From positions 1 through 64,000 of the forward strand of contig NZ_SEBR01000014.1 of the NCBI RefSeq assembly GCF_004295795.1: DNA of 64,000 bases, given 5' to 3'. Below, piece by piece: positions 53,814 through 62,149 of the stretch (positions are counted from its first letter, which is position 1; every line of letters starts with the position of its first letter). A model generated the notes under the pieces. It worked only from the letters and a program-made list of their open reading frames with translations. It had not been told where the DNA came from and ran no database searches. This stretch comes from Flavobacterium sp. GTDB lineage: Bacteria > Bacteroidota > Bacteroidia > Flavobacteriales > Flavobacteriaceae. The position numbers and the translations under genes were made by a program.

Positions 53814-55001
53814 TTATTCGGCCAAAAAGGAAGGCGAGGTTCTTGGTTCGTCGTCGTCGTCATTGGCAGCGTTGCCGAAGAACGAAGGTTTCGATGTTTT
53901 GAGGATGTTCTCGTTGACGAAGATTCCGGAGTCGCGTTTCTTGCCGATGTAATCGAGTTGGTTCAAAATCGAGAACAGATTCCCGGCGTGTTCTATGAAT
54001 CGCGTGGCCTGCACGATTGTCGGAGCGATGTCGTATGCATTGCACTTCACGTTTATCGTATCGGTGAAAAGCCTTTCGTAGTCGCCGCTCGTGATTTCGG
54101 TCCATTCTGAAAAATAGTTGAACAGGACTTCTTTTCCGTCTCCCGAAAAAGAGTCGAACGTATTCTTGATCACGCGGGCCAAACTCACGGTGTTTTCCAA
54201 AACTTCCATAGGACTCAGGTTTCCGCCTTGCCACTTGTTTTTGGTAATGCATTGCGCGGTGAAAATCTTGATCTTGTCGCAGGCGTCGAAAACCATTTTG
54301 GCGATGATGTTCTCGTCTTCGGTCGTGTTCCGGAATCTGATCTTCTGCGAAATCTGAACAGAATTGAATTCCATCTGCTTGAAGAAATTCTCGTAGTTCT
54401 CGAAAAGCGACAACAAATTCGGATGGCTGTTTATCACCATGCAAGGCGGGACGAAATCAGTGATTATCTCATAATTGTCCTGCGTCATGCGGAATTTGGC
54501 CAGCGGAAACTGCAAAGCGCCAATGTTGTTCTGGTTCACTTCAGATTCGACGATGCTCGTCAGGAAATACCTCGGAAGCGCATTCGGAAACCGCGGCGGC
54601 ACCTCGTCCATTTTCTGTTCGCCCGACGGAACGCGCTGAAAAGGATCGATGTTGAGCAACAGGAAATAATCGTTCTCGCGGAAATCGAAGTCGTTCAACG
54701 CGATGCTTTCGGAAAATTCGCCCGTGTAATTCGTGATTTCGATGCGTCCGCCGCCCGGAGTTACGGCTTTGAGAAACTTGATGTTCACCGTGAGTTCGCG
54801 ATGGGCATCGATCGAGATCGAGTACTGGAAAGGGCGCGTCAAAGGCGTCGGCAAAAGACCGTAGTTGATGTAATTCACGCCAATCGATCGCGCGTCGCGA
54901 AGCAGATCCTCGATATTGTCCTGCAAATCAATAAAGTGGTTTTTATTGATCTTCATTCCGTCGATCCAGTTTACCGGAAAATGTTTGATGTTTTCAGCCA
55001 T
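53814..55001 (-). CDS. tssK: T6SS baseplate-membrane connector TssK
   Basis: A 395-aa cytoplasmic protein that links the baseplate to the membrane complex. The start matches the TssK family (FPVNWIDGMKINKNHFIDLQDNI in the first ~30 residues, equivalent to the family's W-x-GM-x-hPQHF block). An N-terminal shell domain (about 1-190) is followed by a helical neck and C-terminal head. The last ~20 residues include a very acidic DDDDEPRTS. It lies 12 nt upstream of tssO. Confidence 0.88.
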   Translation of the reverse strand: MAENIKHFPVNWIDGMKINKNHFIDLQDNIEDLLRDARSIGVNYINYGLLPTPLTRPFQYSISIDAHRELTVNIKFLKAVTPGGGRIEITNYTGEFSESIALNDFDFRENDYFLLLNIDPFQRVPSGEQKMDEVPPRFPNALPRYFLTSIVESEVNQNNIGALQFPLAKFRMTQDNYEIITDFVPPCMVINSHPNLLSLFENYENFFKQMEFNSVQISQKIRFRNTTEDENIIAKMVFDACDKIKIFTAQCITKNKWQGGNLSPMEVLENTVSLARVIKNTFDSFSGDGKEVLFNYFSEWTEITSGDYERLFTDTINVKCNAYDIAPTIVQATRFIEHAGNLFSILNQLDYIGKKRDSGIFVNENILKTSKPSFFGNAANDDDDEPRTSPSFLAE

Positions 55002-55025
55002 GTCGTTGTGTTGTAGGTTGTTGTG

Positions 55026-55889
55026 TTAGATACGTTGGCAAATGATGGTTTGTCCGTCCTTGAGGTTGTTCGTGTCGATCGCCAGATCTGGGTCGATATA
55101 GTTCGAGCCGCTGAACCACTGCGGTTTGGTGTAGAAATACCAGCCGTAAGGTTCTCTTGCCGAATCGAGATAGTGGATTTGGCTGTTCGGATTCTTCTCG
55201 TTGTAATCGTTGATGAAGTAGTAGAAAAGCCGTCCGAATTCGAAGGCACGAGGCGCTTTCACCTTGAAATTGATGATGTGCTTGTCCCCGTCTTTTTTCT
55301 GGAAAACGAGATTGAGGATGATGATATTCCTCATGTCAGACGAATGCGGATCGGGATAGATCTTGCTCACCGGATAAAACCAGCGCTTGTGCAACTTTAC
55401 CGGAATCGAGATCGCCGTTTCGAATAAGGTGTAGCTCATCGTCGGTAAAAAGAAAACCAGGACCGTTCCCAACATATAAGGCAGGAAAGTGAACTCTTTG
55501 AAATAGGCGACGGTCGCAATCACGAAAGCCGACAGGAAAATCGCGCTCACAAACGAGATAGCCAATTCCTTGAAGATCGATTTGGAGTCGAATCGCTTGA
55601 AAAGGTTTCGGAAAAGAATCAGGTGAACCGAACCCGCAATCAGCATAAAAGCCTGAACCGACAAGAATCTGTCAGTAAGCGTCGTTCCTTTTAGATTGTA
55701 GAGAATTGCCCCGAAAATCAGGAAAAAAAGTCCCGTCGTCAACATATATATAAGGTAGCGTCTCTTGTCCTGCCGGAATTTCGGGACTTTGCTTCCGATG
55801 AAAATACTCACGATAAGCCCGATGGCCACGGCCAGGAACACATAGATTAGGATTTCGGCCCCGCCAAATTGGTTAAGGTAGCTGCGCAT
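55026..55889 (-). CDS. tssN: T6SS subtype (iii) multi-pass membrane protein TssN
   Basis: A 287-aa inner-membrane protein with five hydrophobic helices in the first ~150 residues (ILIYVFLAVAIGLIVSIFI; LIYMLTTGLFFLIFGAILY; and three more), then a soluble C-terminal domain (about 155-287) predicted to be cytoplasmic. This topology fits TssN, part of the alternative membrane complex in Bacteroidota. Its start overlaps the TssG stop by one base (TAATG). Confidence 0.8.
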   Translation of the reverse strand: MRSYLNQFGGAEILIYVFLAVAIGLIVSIFIGSKVPKFRQDKRRYLIYMLTTGLFFLIFGAILYNLKGTTLTDRFLSVQAFMLIAGSVHLILFRNLFKRFDSKSIFKELAISFVSAIFLSAFVIATVAYFKEFTFLPYMLGTVLVFFLPTMSYTLFETAISIPVKLHKRWFYPVSKIYPDPHSSDMRNIIILNLVFQKKDGDKHIINFKVKAPRAFEFGRLFYYFINDYNEKNPNSQIHYLDSAREPYGWYFYTKPQWFSGSNYIDPDLAIDTNNLKDGQTIICQRI

Positions 55890-56824
55890 TACAAAACGGT
55901 TGAGATTCCCAATCGGGATTTATAGATCAGTTCGTCGTCCATCGAAAACAGTTCGTCTTCCGGATTCAGGCTTATTTCGAACGAGAATTGCGAATGGAAC
56001 GGGATAAAAAGGTTAAAGAACGCATTGAGGAAATTCTCGAGCTCTTCTCCGGTGAAATACAAAGGCAGGTTGGAAGGCTTTGAAAGCGGCCCGATCCTGA
56101 AGTGGTATTTCTTGAGGAAAATCTTCTCGCTGCTGGCAAGTGTCGTGTTTATTCCCATTATCATTTCCTGTTGTTTGTCTTCGATGTCGAAATTGTTTTC
56201 GAGTATGATGTTGTCGCTTGTAAAAGAGACCGATTCGCCGATTATCTCGGAAAGTATGCGGCAAAGCTCGACCGTGTCGTTCACGGGTTTGCTTTTTTGC
56301 AGCATCAGCGCATAGAACAGTTTGATGACCAGATGATCAGGCATTTCCTTTTCGATTCCGAGGATTGACTTGATGATATCGGCGACTCCATTGGTATTCA
56401 GTCCCGATAAAAAACGCGCCTCGAAAGTCTCGATCTCGTGCCGGAACAAAAAGAACTCATTTTCCAGCGGACTGAAAAAATCGCGCGCCTGTTTTTCCTC
56501 TTTCTTGCGGCTTTTGAAATCCTGAACCGGATCTTCGCGCACATCGCGTCCGGAGTAATCGTGCGTGATGCTTTGCGGAAGGATGTCGTAAATCCCGTCT
56601 CGGCTCACGGTAATCTCCAGCGCATCCGGATCATTCCTGTCCTGTTGTACCAAAGTCACGTCCTTGCTGAACTTTCTGTAGAAAAGGCTTTTGTGGATGA
56701 TGTTCACATCGGCCGGATCGACGCCTTGGTGCAAAAGCGCATCGAACAGCAGTTCCATTCGCACATCGAAATGGATCAGGCTGCGGTAGTTTTCCGTGAA
56801 AGTCTTTTTGTCGAACATAGTCAT
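55889..56824 (-). CDS. tssG: T6SS baseplate subunit TssG-like protein
   Basis: A 311-aa cytoplasmic protein starting MTMFDKKTFTENYRSL. Its place in the arm, size, and a C-terminal block (RIGPLSKPSNLPLYFTGEEL is the region start; then FLNAFFNLFIPFHSQFSFE) fit the diverged TssG of Bacteroidota systems, a TssF partner in the baseplate wedge. Similarity to proteobacterial TssG is weak by eye. The start is the ATG at 56824, which overlaps the lipoprotein's stop (ATGA); the longer frame to 56863 lies inside that gene. Confidence 0.65.
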   Translation of the reverse strand: MTMFDKKTFTENYRSLIHFDVRMELLFDALLHQGVDPADVNIIHKSLFYRKFSKDVTLVQQDRNDPDALEITVSRDGIYDILPQSITHDYSGRDVREDPVQDFKSRKKEEKQARDFFSPLENEFFLFRHEIETFEARFLSGLNTNGVADIIKSILGIEKEMPDHLVIKLFYALMLQKSKPVNDTVELCRILSEIIGESVSFTSDNIILENNFDIEDKQQEMIMGINTTLASSEKIFLKKYHFRIGPLSKPSNLPLYFTGEELENFLNAFFNLFIPFHSQFSFEISLNPEDELFSMDDELIYKSRLGISTVL

Positions 56825-57387
56825 GATTTGAATCGGCCGCCGCTGACGAAATTGCTCTTCCACTTTTTCTTGTCGAGACTGTAAATGGCTGCTTTATTGT
56901 TTTCACTCGAGACGAATCTTCCGTTTTTGAGATAGACGCCCGTGTGTGTCACGACCTCATCGCTTGATGTCCTGAAAAAAACCAGATCGCCTTCGCGAAG
57001 GTTGTCCTGCGATTTGAAAAGCTCGAGTCTCTTGTCGCTCATAATGTCTGTTGGAGTGCCCGTGATCTTGCGGTTGTAGACCGAATCGTAAAGCAAGGTC
57101 ACGAGTCCTGCGCCTCCGGTCGAGATTCTTTTTCCCTCGCAACGTTTCACGAAGCCGTAAAGTTTGGCGTTTGTCAATTCAGAAGGTGCGACACCAAGTT
57201 TCAGCGCAAAGTAAGCCTTGTCTTCCTTGCCGAGTTCGCTCGTTTTTTCACCGCTTGACGGACCGCCTCTTTCCTTGTCAACATAGGCGTCGGTTATGAT
57301 GAAATCTTTTTTGGATCCGCACGATCCGACACAGGCGAACAAGCTGCAAAAAATCAGAAAAAAGAAAAAGCGTTTAGTTGGCGGCAT
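56821..57387 (-). CDS. T6SS NlpC/P60-like lipoprotein, catalytic Cys apparently lost
   Basis: A 188-aa lipoprotein, first gene of the leftward arm and probably the outer-membrane-linked member of the complex (candidate TssQ). The signal peptide ends in VGSC at Cys23. The rest resembles the NlpC/P60 peptidoglycan-hydrolase fold: STGGAGLVTLLYDSVY aligns with the family's D-C-S-G-L-V block, and THTGVYLKNGRFVSS with the H-x-GIYxGNGxFI block. The catalytic Cys position reads Gly (GGAG for DCSG), so it is likely inactive as an enzyme and may instead bind the cell wall. Overlap with tssG shows coupling. Confidence 0.7.
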   Translation of the reverse strand: MPPTKRFFFFLIFCSLFACVGSCGSKKDFIITDAYVDKERGGPSSGEKTSELGKEDKAYFALKLGVAPSELTNAKLYGFVKRCEGKRISTGGAGLVTLLYDSVYNRKITGTPTDIMSDKRLELFKSQDNLREGDLVFFRTSSDEVVTHTGVYLKNGRFVSSENNKAAIYSLDKKKWKSNFVSGGRFKS

Positions 57388-57709
57388 AGGTTTGGGATTT
57401 GGAAACTGTAAGATATTTTATACGGATTTGATGTTTGAAACAAGTGTTAATTTAGGACAACTCTGACATTAAATTAGTATATTGTTAATACAATTTACCT
57501 CAATTAACAATTTCATAGCCGATTTTTAACAAAGTTTTCGTCAAGAATTTTCTTTCATAAAAAGGTACGTTAAATGATTGACAAGATTTTGTTAATAATG
57601 GTTTTTGGTAGTTTAAAATTCAATTGCTTTGTTAGAAGCGGGAAAAGCGATTTTCCCGAAAATGTTTCGGAATCCTTAGAGAAGTGTTTAAAATGCTAAA
57701 CAATATCAC
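57388..57709. promoter_or_regulatory. Divergent control region of the type VI locus
   Basis: This 322-bp AT-rich gap separates the two arms and should contain both promoters. I find no exact TAnnTTTG at a good distance from either gene; TTGCTTTG (57624-57631) is one base off. An ATTGT/ACAAT inverted repeat lies at about 57481-57494. A perfect hairpin, CGGGAAAA-GCGA-TTTTCCCG, lies at 57639-57658, 51 nt before the PKD protein gene. Confidence 0.5.
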
Positions 57710-58696
57710 ATGGCAACCGCTATTAAGACCCATTTCGATAAAAAAGTGATAATTCTATTTATCGCACTTTTCATCGCGTCCGGAGCTTTGCTTGCTTTCA
57801 ATCTCAATTCGGAAGCCCGCTGTCTTGCCAAGCAATTCGAGGTAAGTTCAGGAACACTCAAAGAAAACGAACTGATCACTTTTACAGATGTCACGCCCGG
57901 TGCTTACGACTGGAAATGGTCGTTTGGTGACGGTGCCGAATCTTCCTTCAGATCGAAGACCACACACGCATTTCCCAAAGCCGGAAAATACAAAGTGAAA
58001 CTCGTGGTCAACGGATCGTGCAAGGTCGAAAAAGAGCTCACGATCTTGCCCCGAAAAGAAGAACTCAACAAGGCATTGCTTCCGGTTTTCAGCGCGCCGG
58101 CCGTCGTATACCAAAATGCCGAGGTCGCTTTCGCGGATGCCACAAAACACGCCAAATCGTGGGAATGGCGATTCGGGGACGGCACCAAGATCGACGCCAC
58201 CGAAAGCCATCCGAAACACACCTATAGAATTCCCGGGGAGAAAGTGGTTTCGCTTGTAGTGAACGGCGACATCAAATATGTTTCCTACCAAAAAATTACG
58301 GTGCTTCCGGCCAAGAAACTCAAGAAAGACTGGGTCAAAGACAGGATTGCACGCCGAAGCCAGGCACGCGCGGACGCCGTTGGTGAATATTTCGAGAAAA
58401 TTCCCGAAGCGCCAAAAAGAGGTCCGGAGCTCGACGGAATCGACGAAAACAAACTGAGGTCGATATTGCTCGGCGTGTCCGAGGACAAATTGTCTTACGC
58501 AAACATGACCCGATATATGTGTGACGACAACCTTCCGCTGGTGCAGTTGAGAGACGGAAAAGCCATTTCGCTAAAGGAACTCGACAAACAAATCAGGAAC
58601 CGCGCGATAAAAATCCGAAAACTTAGCCTGCAAAAAGACAAAGACAATTGTGTCGCGCTTATTTTACTCGATTTCAAATTCAGATCATTGTTCTAA
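57710..58696 (+). CDS. T6SS PKD-domain membrane protein, candidate TssP
   Basis: A 328-aa bitopic protein. One N-terminal helix (VIILFIALFIASGALLAF, about 13-30) anchors it, with the rest in the periplasm. Two PKD-type beta-sandwich domains are visible: WKWSFGDGAESSF ... HAFPKAGKYKVKLVV (about 40-115), and WEWRFGDGTKIDA ... HTYRIPGEKVVSLVV (about 125-205). A basic linker and a helical C-terminal domain (about 235-328) with two cysteines follow. It begins the rightward arm, 18 nt before tssB. The TssP name is inferred from position and architecture. Confidence 0.7.
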   Translation: MATAIKTHFDKKVIILFIALFIASGALLAFNLNSEARCLAKQFEVSSGTLKENELITFTDVTPGAYDWKWSFGDGAESSFRSKTTHAFPKAGKYKVKLVVNGSCKVEKELTILPRKEELNKALLPVFSAPAVVYQNAEVAFADATKHAKSWEWRFGDGTKIDATESHPKHTYRIPGEKVVSLVVNGDIKYVSYQKITVLPAKKLKKDWVKDRIARRSQARADAVGEYFEKIPEAPKRGPELDGIDENKLRSILLGVSEDKLSYANMTRYMCDDNLPLVQLRDGKAISLKELDKQIRNRAIKIRKLSLQKDKDNCVALILLDFKFRSLF

Positions 58697-58714
58697 TACC
58701 TAAACATATACAAC

Positions 58715-59179
58715 ATGGCAAATACATTTTCAAACAGTTACGGCATCGGTGGTAACGAAGTAAGGCTGGAAGGGCAGGAGGCCATCCTCGAAATCCCGCA
58801 AAACAAGACCCTTATTGCCCAAAAGCTCACGCCAGATACGCCAGTGCGTCCGGAAATCGTCACAGGTCTGCAAAACATGGACGAGGTTTTCGAGCACTTT
58901 TCCCCAAAAGTGAAAGTGAATTTCGAGGACGACGAAGGAAAGATCTCAAGGGAAGAACTGGCTTTCAAGAATGTCGGTGATTTCTCGCTCAACGGATTGA
59001 CTTCGCAAAGTCCATTTCTGCAGGATCTAAAAACCAAGACCGTCCAATACCAGAAAATGATCAAGCAACTCAAGACCAACAAGGTGTTGAAACTTGCGCT
59101 CCAGGATCCGGAAGCCAAAAAAGCCATAATCGCCTCTCTCGAAGGATTGATTCAGGAACTTGAACAAACCGATAAATAA
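58715..59179 (+). CDS. tssB: T6SS contractile sheath small subunit TssB
   Basis: A 154-aa sheath protein that forms heterodimers with TssC and polymerises around the Hcp tube. The subtype (iii) hallmarks are a Gly/Asn-rich start (FSNSYGIGGNEVRLEG), a beta segment, and FSPKVKVNFEDDEG ... ELAFKNVGDFSLNGL, followed by a C-terminal helix (IKQLKTNKVLKLALQDPE). Length is normal. tssC follows after 8 nt. Confidence 0.9.
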   Translation: MANTFSNSYGIGGNEVRLEGQEAILEIPQNKTLIAQKLTPDTPVRPEIVTGLQNMDEVFEHFSPKVKVNFEDDEGKISREELAFKNVGDFSLNGLTSQSPFLQDLKTKTVQYQKMIKQLKTNKVLKLALQDPEAKKAIIASLEGLIQELEQTDK

Positions 59180-59187
59180 GCCGCCCC

Positions 59188-60552
59188 ATGACAAACTCTG
59201 AAAATAACAAAGCTACTTTAAACAACAGCCAGGAAAAAGTTGCGGGCGCCAAGTCGCTCGAGCAAAACCTCGATTCGTTTTTGCAATTCGGAGGTTTCGA
59301 CCTTTTGGAAGGCGCCATCGACGGCGTACAGAACCTGAATCCGGAAAGGAAAGCCAGAAAAAACATCTTTCTGACCGAGAACGCCAAAAAGCAGGAGCGA
59401 AAAGAACTCAAGACGGTTTTGAAACTCTGGAAGGAATCGCTGTTGAAGTCTGACAACCTCGTCGACCTTGTATCGGAATGCGAACAAAAATCGCAGGAAG
59501 CCGAACAAACCTTGAAAAAGAATCTGACCACGGCCGTTAACGAATCCAAGGAATTGGAAGAAAGTTACAGAACGCTCCAATTGTTTTTCAAGAACACCGA
59601 AGAAAGCAAAGTCAAGAACATCGCCATTCTCAACGCCGAACTCGACCAACTCAAGGATCTTGACAATTCGCGTTTCGTGGACCATATAAACGAAGAACTC
59701 GTGAATGGTTTCGACAGGCTCGATTTGCGTCAAAACTATTCGCTTTTGGTGATTCCGGGTTATTTGGGATCGAACAAAGTCATAGAGAAATGGGCGAAAA
59801 TGGCCTATGAAAACAAAGTTATGCTAATCACCGATTTCCAGCATCTGGACGAACCGGATGATGTTATGGAAATGTTCGAATCGGCAAATCTTACAGGTGG
59901 CGACACTTACAGATCGAACGTGATGATGACGTGTAACTGGCTTGTCGGTCGCGGAAAGCACGACGAAATTGAGGAAGAAGACAACCTTTACATCGCGCCA
60001 TCGGCCGCACTTGCAGGGAAAGTGTACAATACTTTGATGTCGCAAGTTACCGCCGGTAAGAAATTCGGCGGCATAAACGAAGTCGACGGCGTAAAATTCG
60101 ACCTCAAGAAAAGCGAGATCGCCAATCTTGAAAATATGGGCTTGATCCCGATGGTGAACGAGTACGGAAAAGTCATGGCCTTTTCGGGCAAGACTTTATT
60201 CAACGGCGACAACTTAGGATTGCAGACTTATTCGGTTGTCCGGGTTTTCGATTATGTGACAAAAGTGTTGATGGATTTCCTCAACAGACGCGCTTTCGAG
60301 AACTTCAACGCCAAGACGCGAAAAGAAATCCTGAACCAGATCGTGAAATTTCTCGACAACGTTTCCGGTCCTGACAAACTCATCGAGGATTTCGAGATCA
60401 AACGCTTCGAACAGGACGAGCAGCAAAAGGACAGGATTTTCCTTGACATCCGCCTCAAGCCTTATTTTCCGGCCAAAAATTTCCTTATAAAAATGGATGG
60501 TCAAAAAGGAGACGATGGAAACGATTGGGATACCGAATACGCTGAATCCTAA
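59188..60552 (+). CDS. tssC: T6SS contractile sheath large subunit TssC
   Basis: A 454-aa sheath protein. Residues ~1-150 are helical. The conserved core starts near LRQNYSLLVIPGYLGSN, includes MLITDFQHLDEPDDVMEMF, and the central WLVGRGKHDEIEEEDNLYIAP. The C-terminal handshake strands end KPYFPAKNFLIKMDGQ. Together with TssB it makes the spring of the injection machine. A hairpin (60637-60660) lies after it, before hcp1. Confidence 0.9.
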   Translation: MTNSENNKATLNNSQEKVAGAKSLEQNLDSFLQFGGFDLLEGAIDGVQNLNPERKARKNIFLTENAKKQERKELKTVLKLWKESLLKSDNLVDLVSECEQKSQEAEQTLKKNLTTAVNESKELEESYRTLQLFFKNTEESKVKNIAILNAELDQLKDLDNSRFVDHINEELVNGFDRLDLRQNYSLLVIPGYLGSNKVIEKWAKMAYENKVMLITDFQHLDEPDDVMEMFESANLTGGDTYRSNVMMTCNWLVGRGKHDEIEEEDNLYIAPSAALAGKVYNTLMSQVTAGKKFGGINEVDGVKFDLKKSEIANLENMGLIPMVNEYGKVMAFSGKTLFNGDNLGLQTYSVVRVFDYVTKVLMDFLNRRAFENFNAKTRKEILNQIVKFLDNVSGPDKLIEDFEIKRFEQDEQQKDRIFLDIRLKPYFPAKNFLIKMDGQKGDDGNDWDTEYAES

Positions 60553-60636
60553 TATGTTAAAATTGATTTATTTAGAATTTTTTAAGAATTAGTTAAACCA
60601 ACAAAATCATATTTTTCGTACATTCATACTACTTAA

Positions 60637-60660
60637 AAAAGGCAATCACTCACGCCTTTT
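60637..60660 (+). terminator. Hairpin between tssC and hcp1
   Basis: AAAAGGC pairs with GCCTTTT around a 10-nt loop, 84 nt after the tssC stop, with a TATTTTTC near-match to the -7 element just upstream (about 60609-60616). The T-run is only four bases, so termination would be partial. This could set higher Hcp than sheath-gene output. Confidence 0.4.
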
Positions 60661-60716
60661 GCCTCCCTCAATTTAACTGAACCCACGTCTAGAAATAAAC
60701 CTTAAACTATATTACT

Positions 60717-61103
60717 ATGTCATTTAAATCTAAACTCAAAGTTGGCGGAAAAGAGCTGAATGTTCTAAGTGTTTCTTACGATCTGCACCAGGAAATCGAC
60801 GCCACTGGTCGCCCATCGTCCGTTACCCGCGGTGGTACGATCAATCTTGCAATCGAATCTACCGGAGATTCCTTCTTTTTCGAATGGATGACCAACAATT
60901 TCGAGCGAAAAGACGGAAGTGTCCAGTATGTCAAACGCGACACCGACGCAAAACTAAAAGAACTGAACTTCAAAGAAGGCTACCTGGTCAAGTACAACGA
61001 AACTTTTGATGCCAAAGACGGCAATCCGCTGGTGGAAACTTTCACTATTTCCGCAAAAGAACTTTCTATGGGCGGAGGTGCGCATGTCAACGAATGGGTT
61101 TGA
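60717..61103 (+). CDS. tssD: T6SS tube protein Hcp, first paralogue
   Basis: A 128-aa Hcp/TssD protein of the subtype (iii) family, forming hexameric rings stacked into the inner tube. The start MSFKSKLKVGGKELNVLSVS, the GxPSSVTRGGTINLAIEST block and the closing FTISAKELSMGGGAHVNEW are typical. A 165-nt gap with a hairpin separates it from tssC, suggesting separate expression control. A second paralogue follows. Confidence 0.9.
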   Translation: MSFKSKLKVGGKELNVLSVSYDLHQEIDATGRPSSVTRGGTINLAIESTGDSFFFEWMTNNFERKDGSVQYVKRDTDAKLKELNFKEGYLVKYNETFDAKDGNPLVETFTISAKELSMGGGAHVNEWV

Positions 61104-61131
61104 TTTTCTTAACAACACATTGAAGAAACAG

Positions 61132-61174
61132 TAAAGGGTTTGCGCTTCCTGCATTCCCTTTATTCTTTCATTTT
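61132..61174 (+). terminator. Hairpin between the two hcp genes
   Basis: TAAAGGG (61132-61138) pairs with CCCTTTA (61156-61162) across a 17-nt loop and is followed by a T-rich tail (TTCTTTCATTTTT). It may partly terminate or stabilise the hcp1 transcript so that hcp1 exceeds the downstream genes. Confidence 0.5.
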
Positions 61175-61207
61175 TCAGATGATTGTTAACTAACGAACCT
61201 TTTCGAT

Positions 61208-61603
61208 ATGTCATTTTTAGCCAAACTGGAGATTGACGGTGAGGTCATGAACGTATTGGAATTCCAGTGCACGATTAACCAGGACACCGACAAGAGCGGA
61301 AAACCTTCGGCAGATCCCGTCGGAGGAAAAATCAGGGTTGTAGTAGAATCTACAAAAAGTACCATGCTGTTCGATTGGATGGTGAGCAACACACAAACAA
61401 AAAACGGTAAACTTACCTTTTACAGAAGGGATGCGATTTCGAAAATGCGCGATCTTCAGTTCAAGGATGCTTATTGCGTGCATTATGACGAGATGTTTGT
61501 GGCTTACAATTCCATGTCGATGAAGATCGAGATCGTGGTTTCGGCCAAGGAAATCGATATGAACGGATCGCGATTCGCGAGAAACTGGCCTCTTAAACTT
61601 TAG
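61208..61603 (+). CDS. T6SS tube protein Hcp, second paralogue
   Basis: A 131-aa Hcp-family protein aligned end to end with hcp1: MSFLAKLEIDGEVMNVLEF, GKPSADPVGGKIRVVVEST, FDWMVSNTQTKNGKL, and VVSAKEIDMNGSRFARNW. The two differ at most positions outside these blocks, so this is an old duplicate with a separate role. Paralogous Hcps often sit at the tip or carry effectors. The unknown 139-aa gene follows after 7 nt. Confidence 0.88.
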   Translation: MSFLAKLEIDGEVMNVLEFQCTINQDTDKSGKPSADPVGGKIRVVVESTKSTMLFDWMVSNTQTKNGKLTFYRRDAISKMRDLQFKDAYCVHYDEMFVAYNSMSMKIEIVVSAKEIDMNGSRFARNWPLKL

Positions 61604-61610
61604 GTTACAC

Positions 61611-62030
61611 ATGCGAAGCAATTATTTCAACCGATATCAATCGATCAGAGACGATTTTGAAAGTCGCGAAAACCAATTTGCGTCAGGTGAAAACCGATAT
61701 TTTGAGCATTCCGATTTCAGGTCGGATGCGCAAATCGACGTCGGGCTTCCATCGGATTCATTCGGCAAGTTCGCCAATCCGGGCAAGAATCACATCTGCG
61801 GAAATTCTCCGGACTATTTCACGTTTTCCCAAAAGCGCGATTTTCCGCAATTTGAAGCTTCCGATGAAAAGCAGCCACCGAATCAATCGGACGAATTTCC
61901 AAAGTCCCAGGTTTTTTCGAATCCGGAAAGTCGCGATTTCCTTTTTTCGTCACAAAAATCGGCTTACCTCAATTACGGTGAAGTTTCGGTTTCGAAGGAT
62001 GTTTTGGGAAAAGCGATAAATCTTTTCTGA
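61611..62030 (+). CDS. Unknown 139-aa protein between hcp2 and vgrG
   Basis: Not recognised. The sequence is polar and rich in Ser, Asn, Phe and Asp, with low complexity in the middle (DEKQPPNQSDEFPKSQVF) and no signal peptide or membrane helix; much of it is probably disordered. It has one cysteine (HICGNSPD). The short gap after hcp2 (7 nt) and its position before vgrG tie it to the type VI system, so a cargo adaptor, tip component or effector is possible. I see no catalytic motif and no neighbouring immunity-type gene. Confidence 0.7.
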   Translation: MRSNYFNRYQSIRDDFESRENQFASGENRYFEHSDFRSDAQIDVGLPSDSFGKFANPGKNHICGNSPDYFTFSQKRDFPQFEASDEKQPPNQSDEFPKSQVFSNPESRDFLFSSQKSAYLNYGEVSVSKDVLGKAINLF

Positions 62031-62149
62031 TCTCAGGCAGCATTTATTCCGTTAGCTTATCGTCAAGACGATAGAAGTTATCGCATCCGGATTTTTCGCA
62101 GGAATACCGATACCGCACAATTGCACATAATAGCCAAATACAAAGCGCT

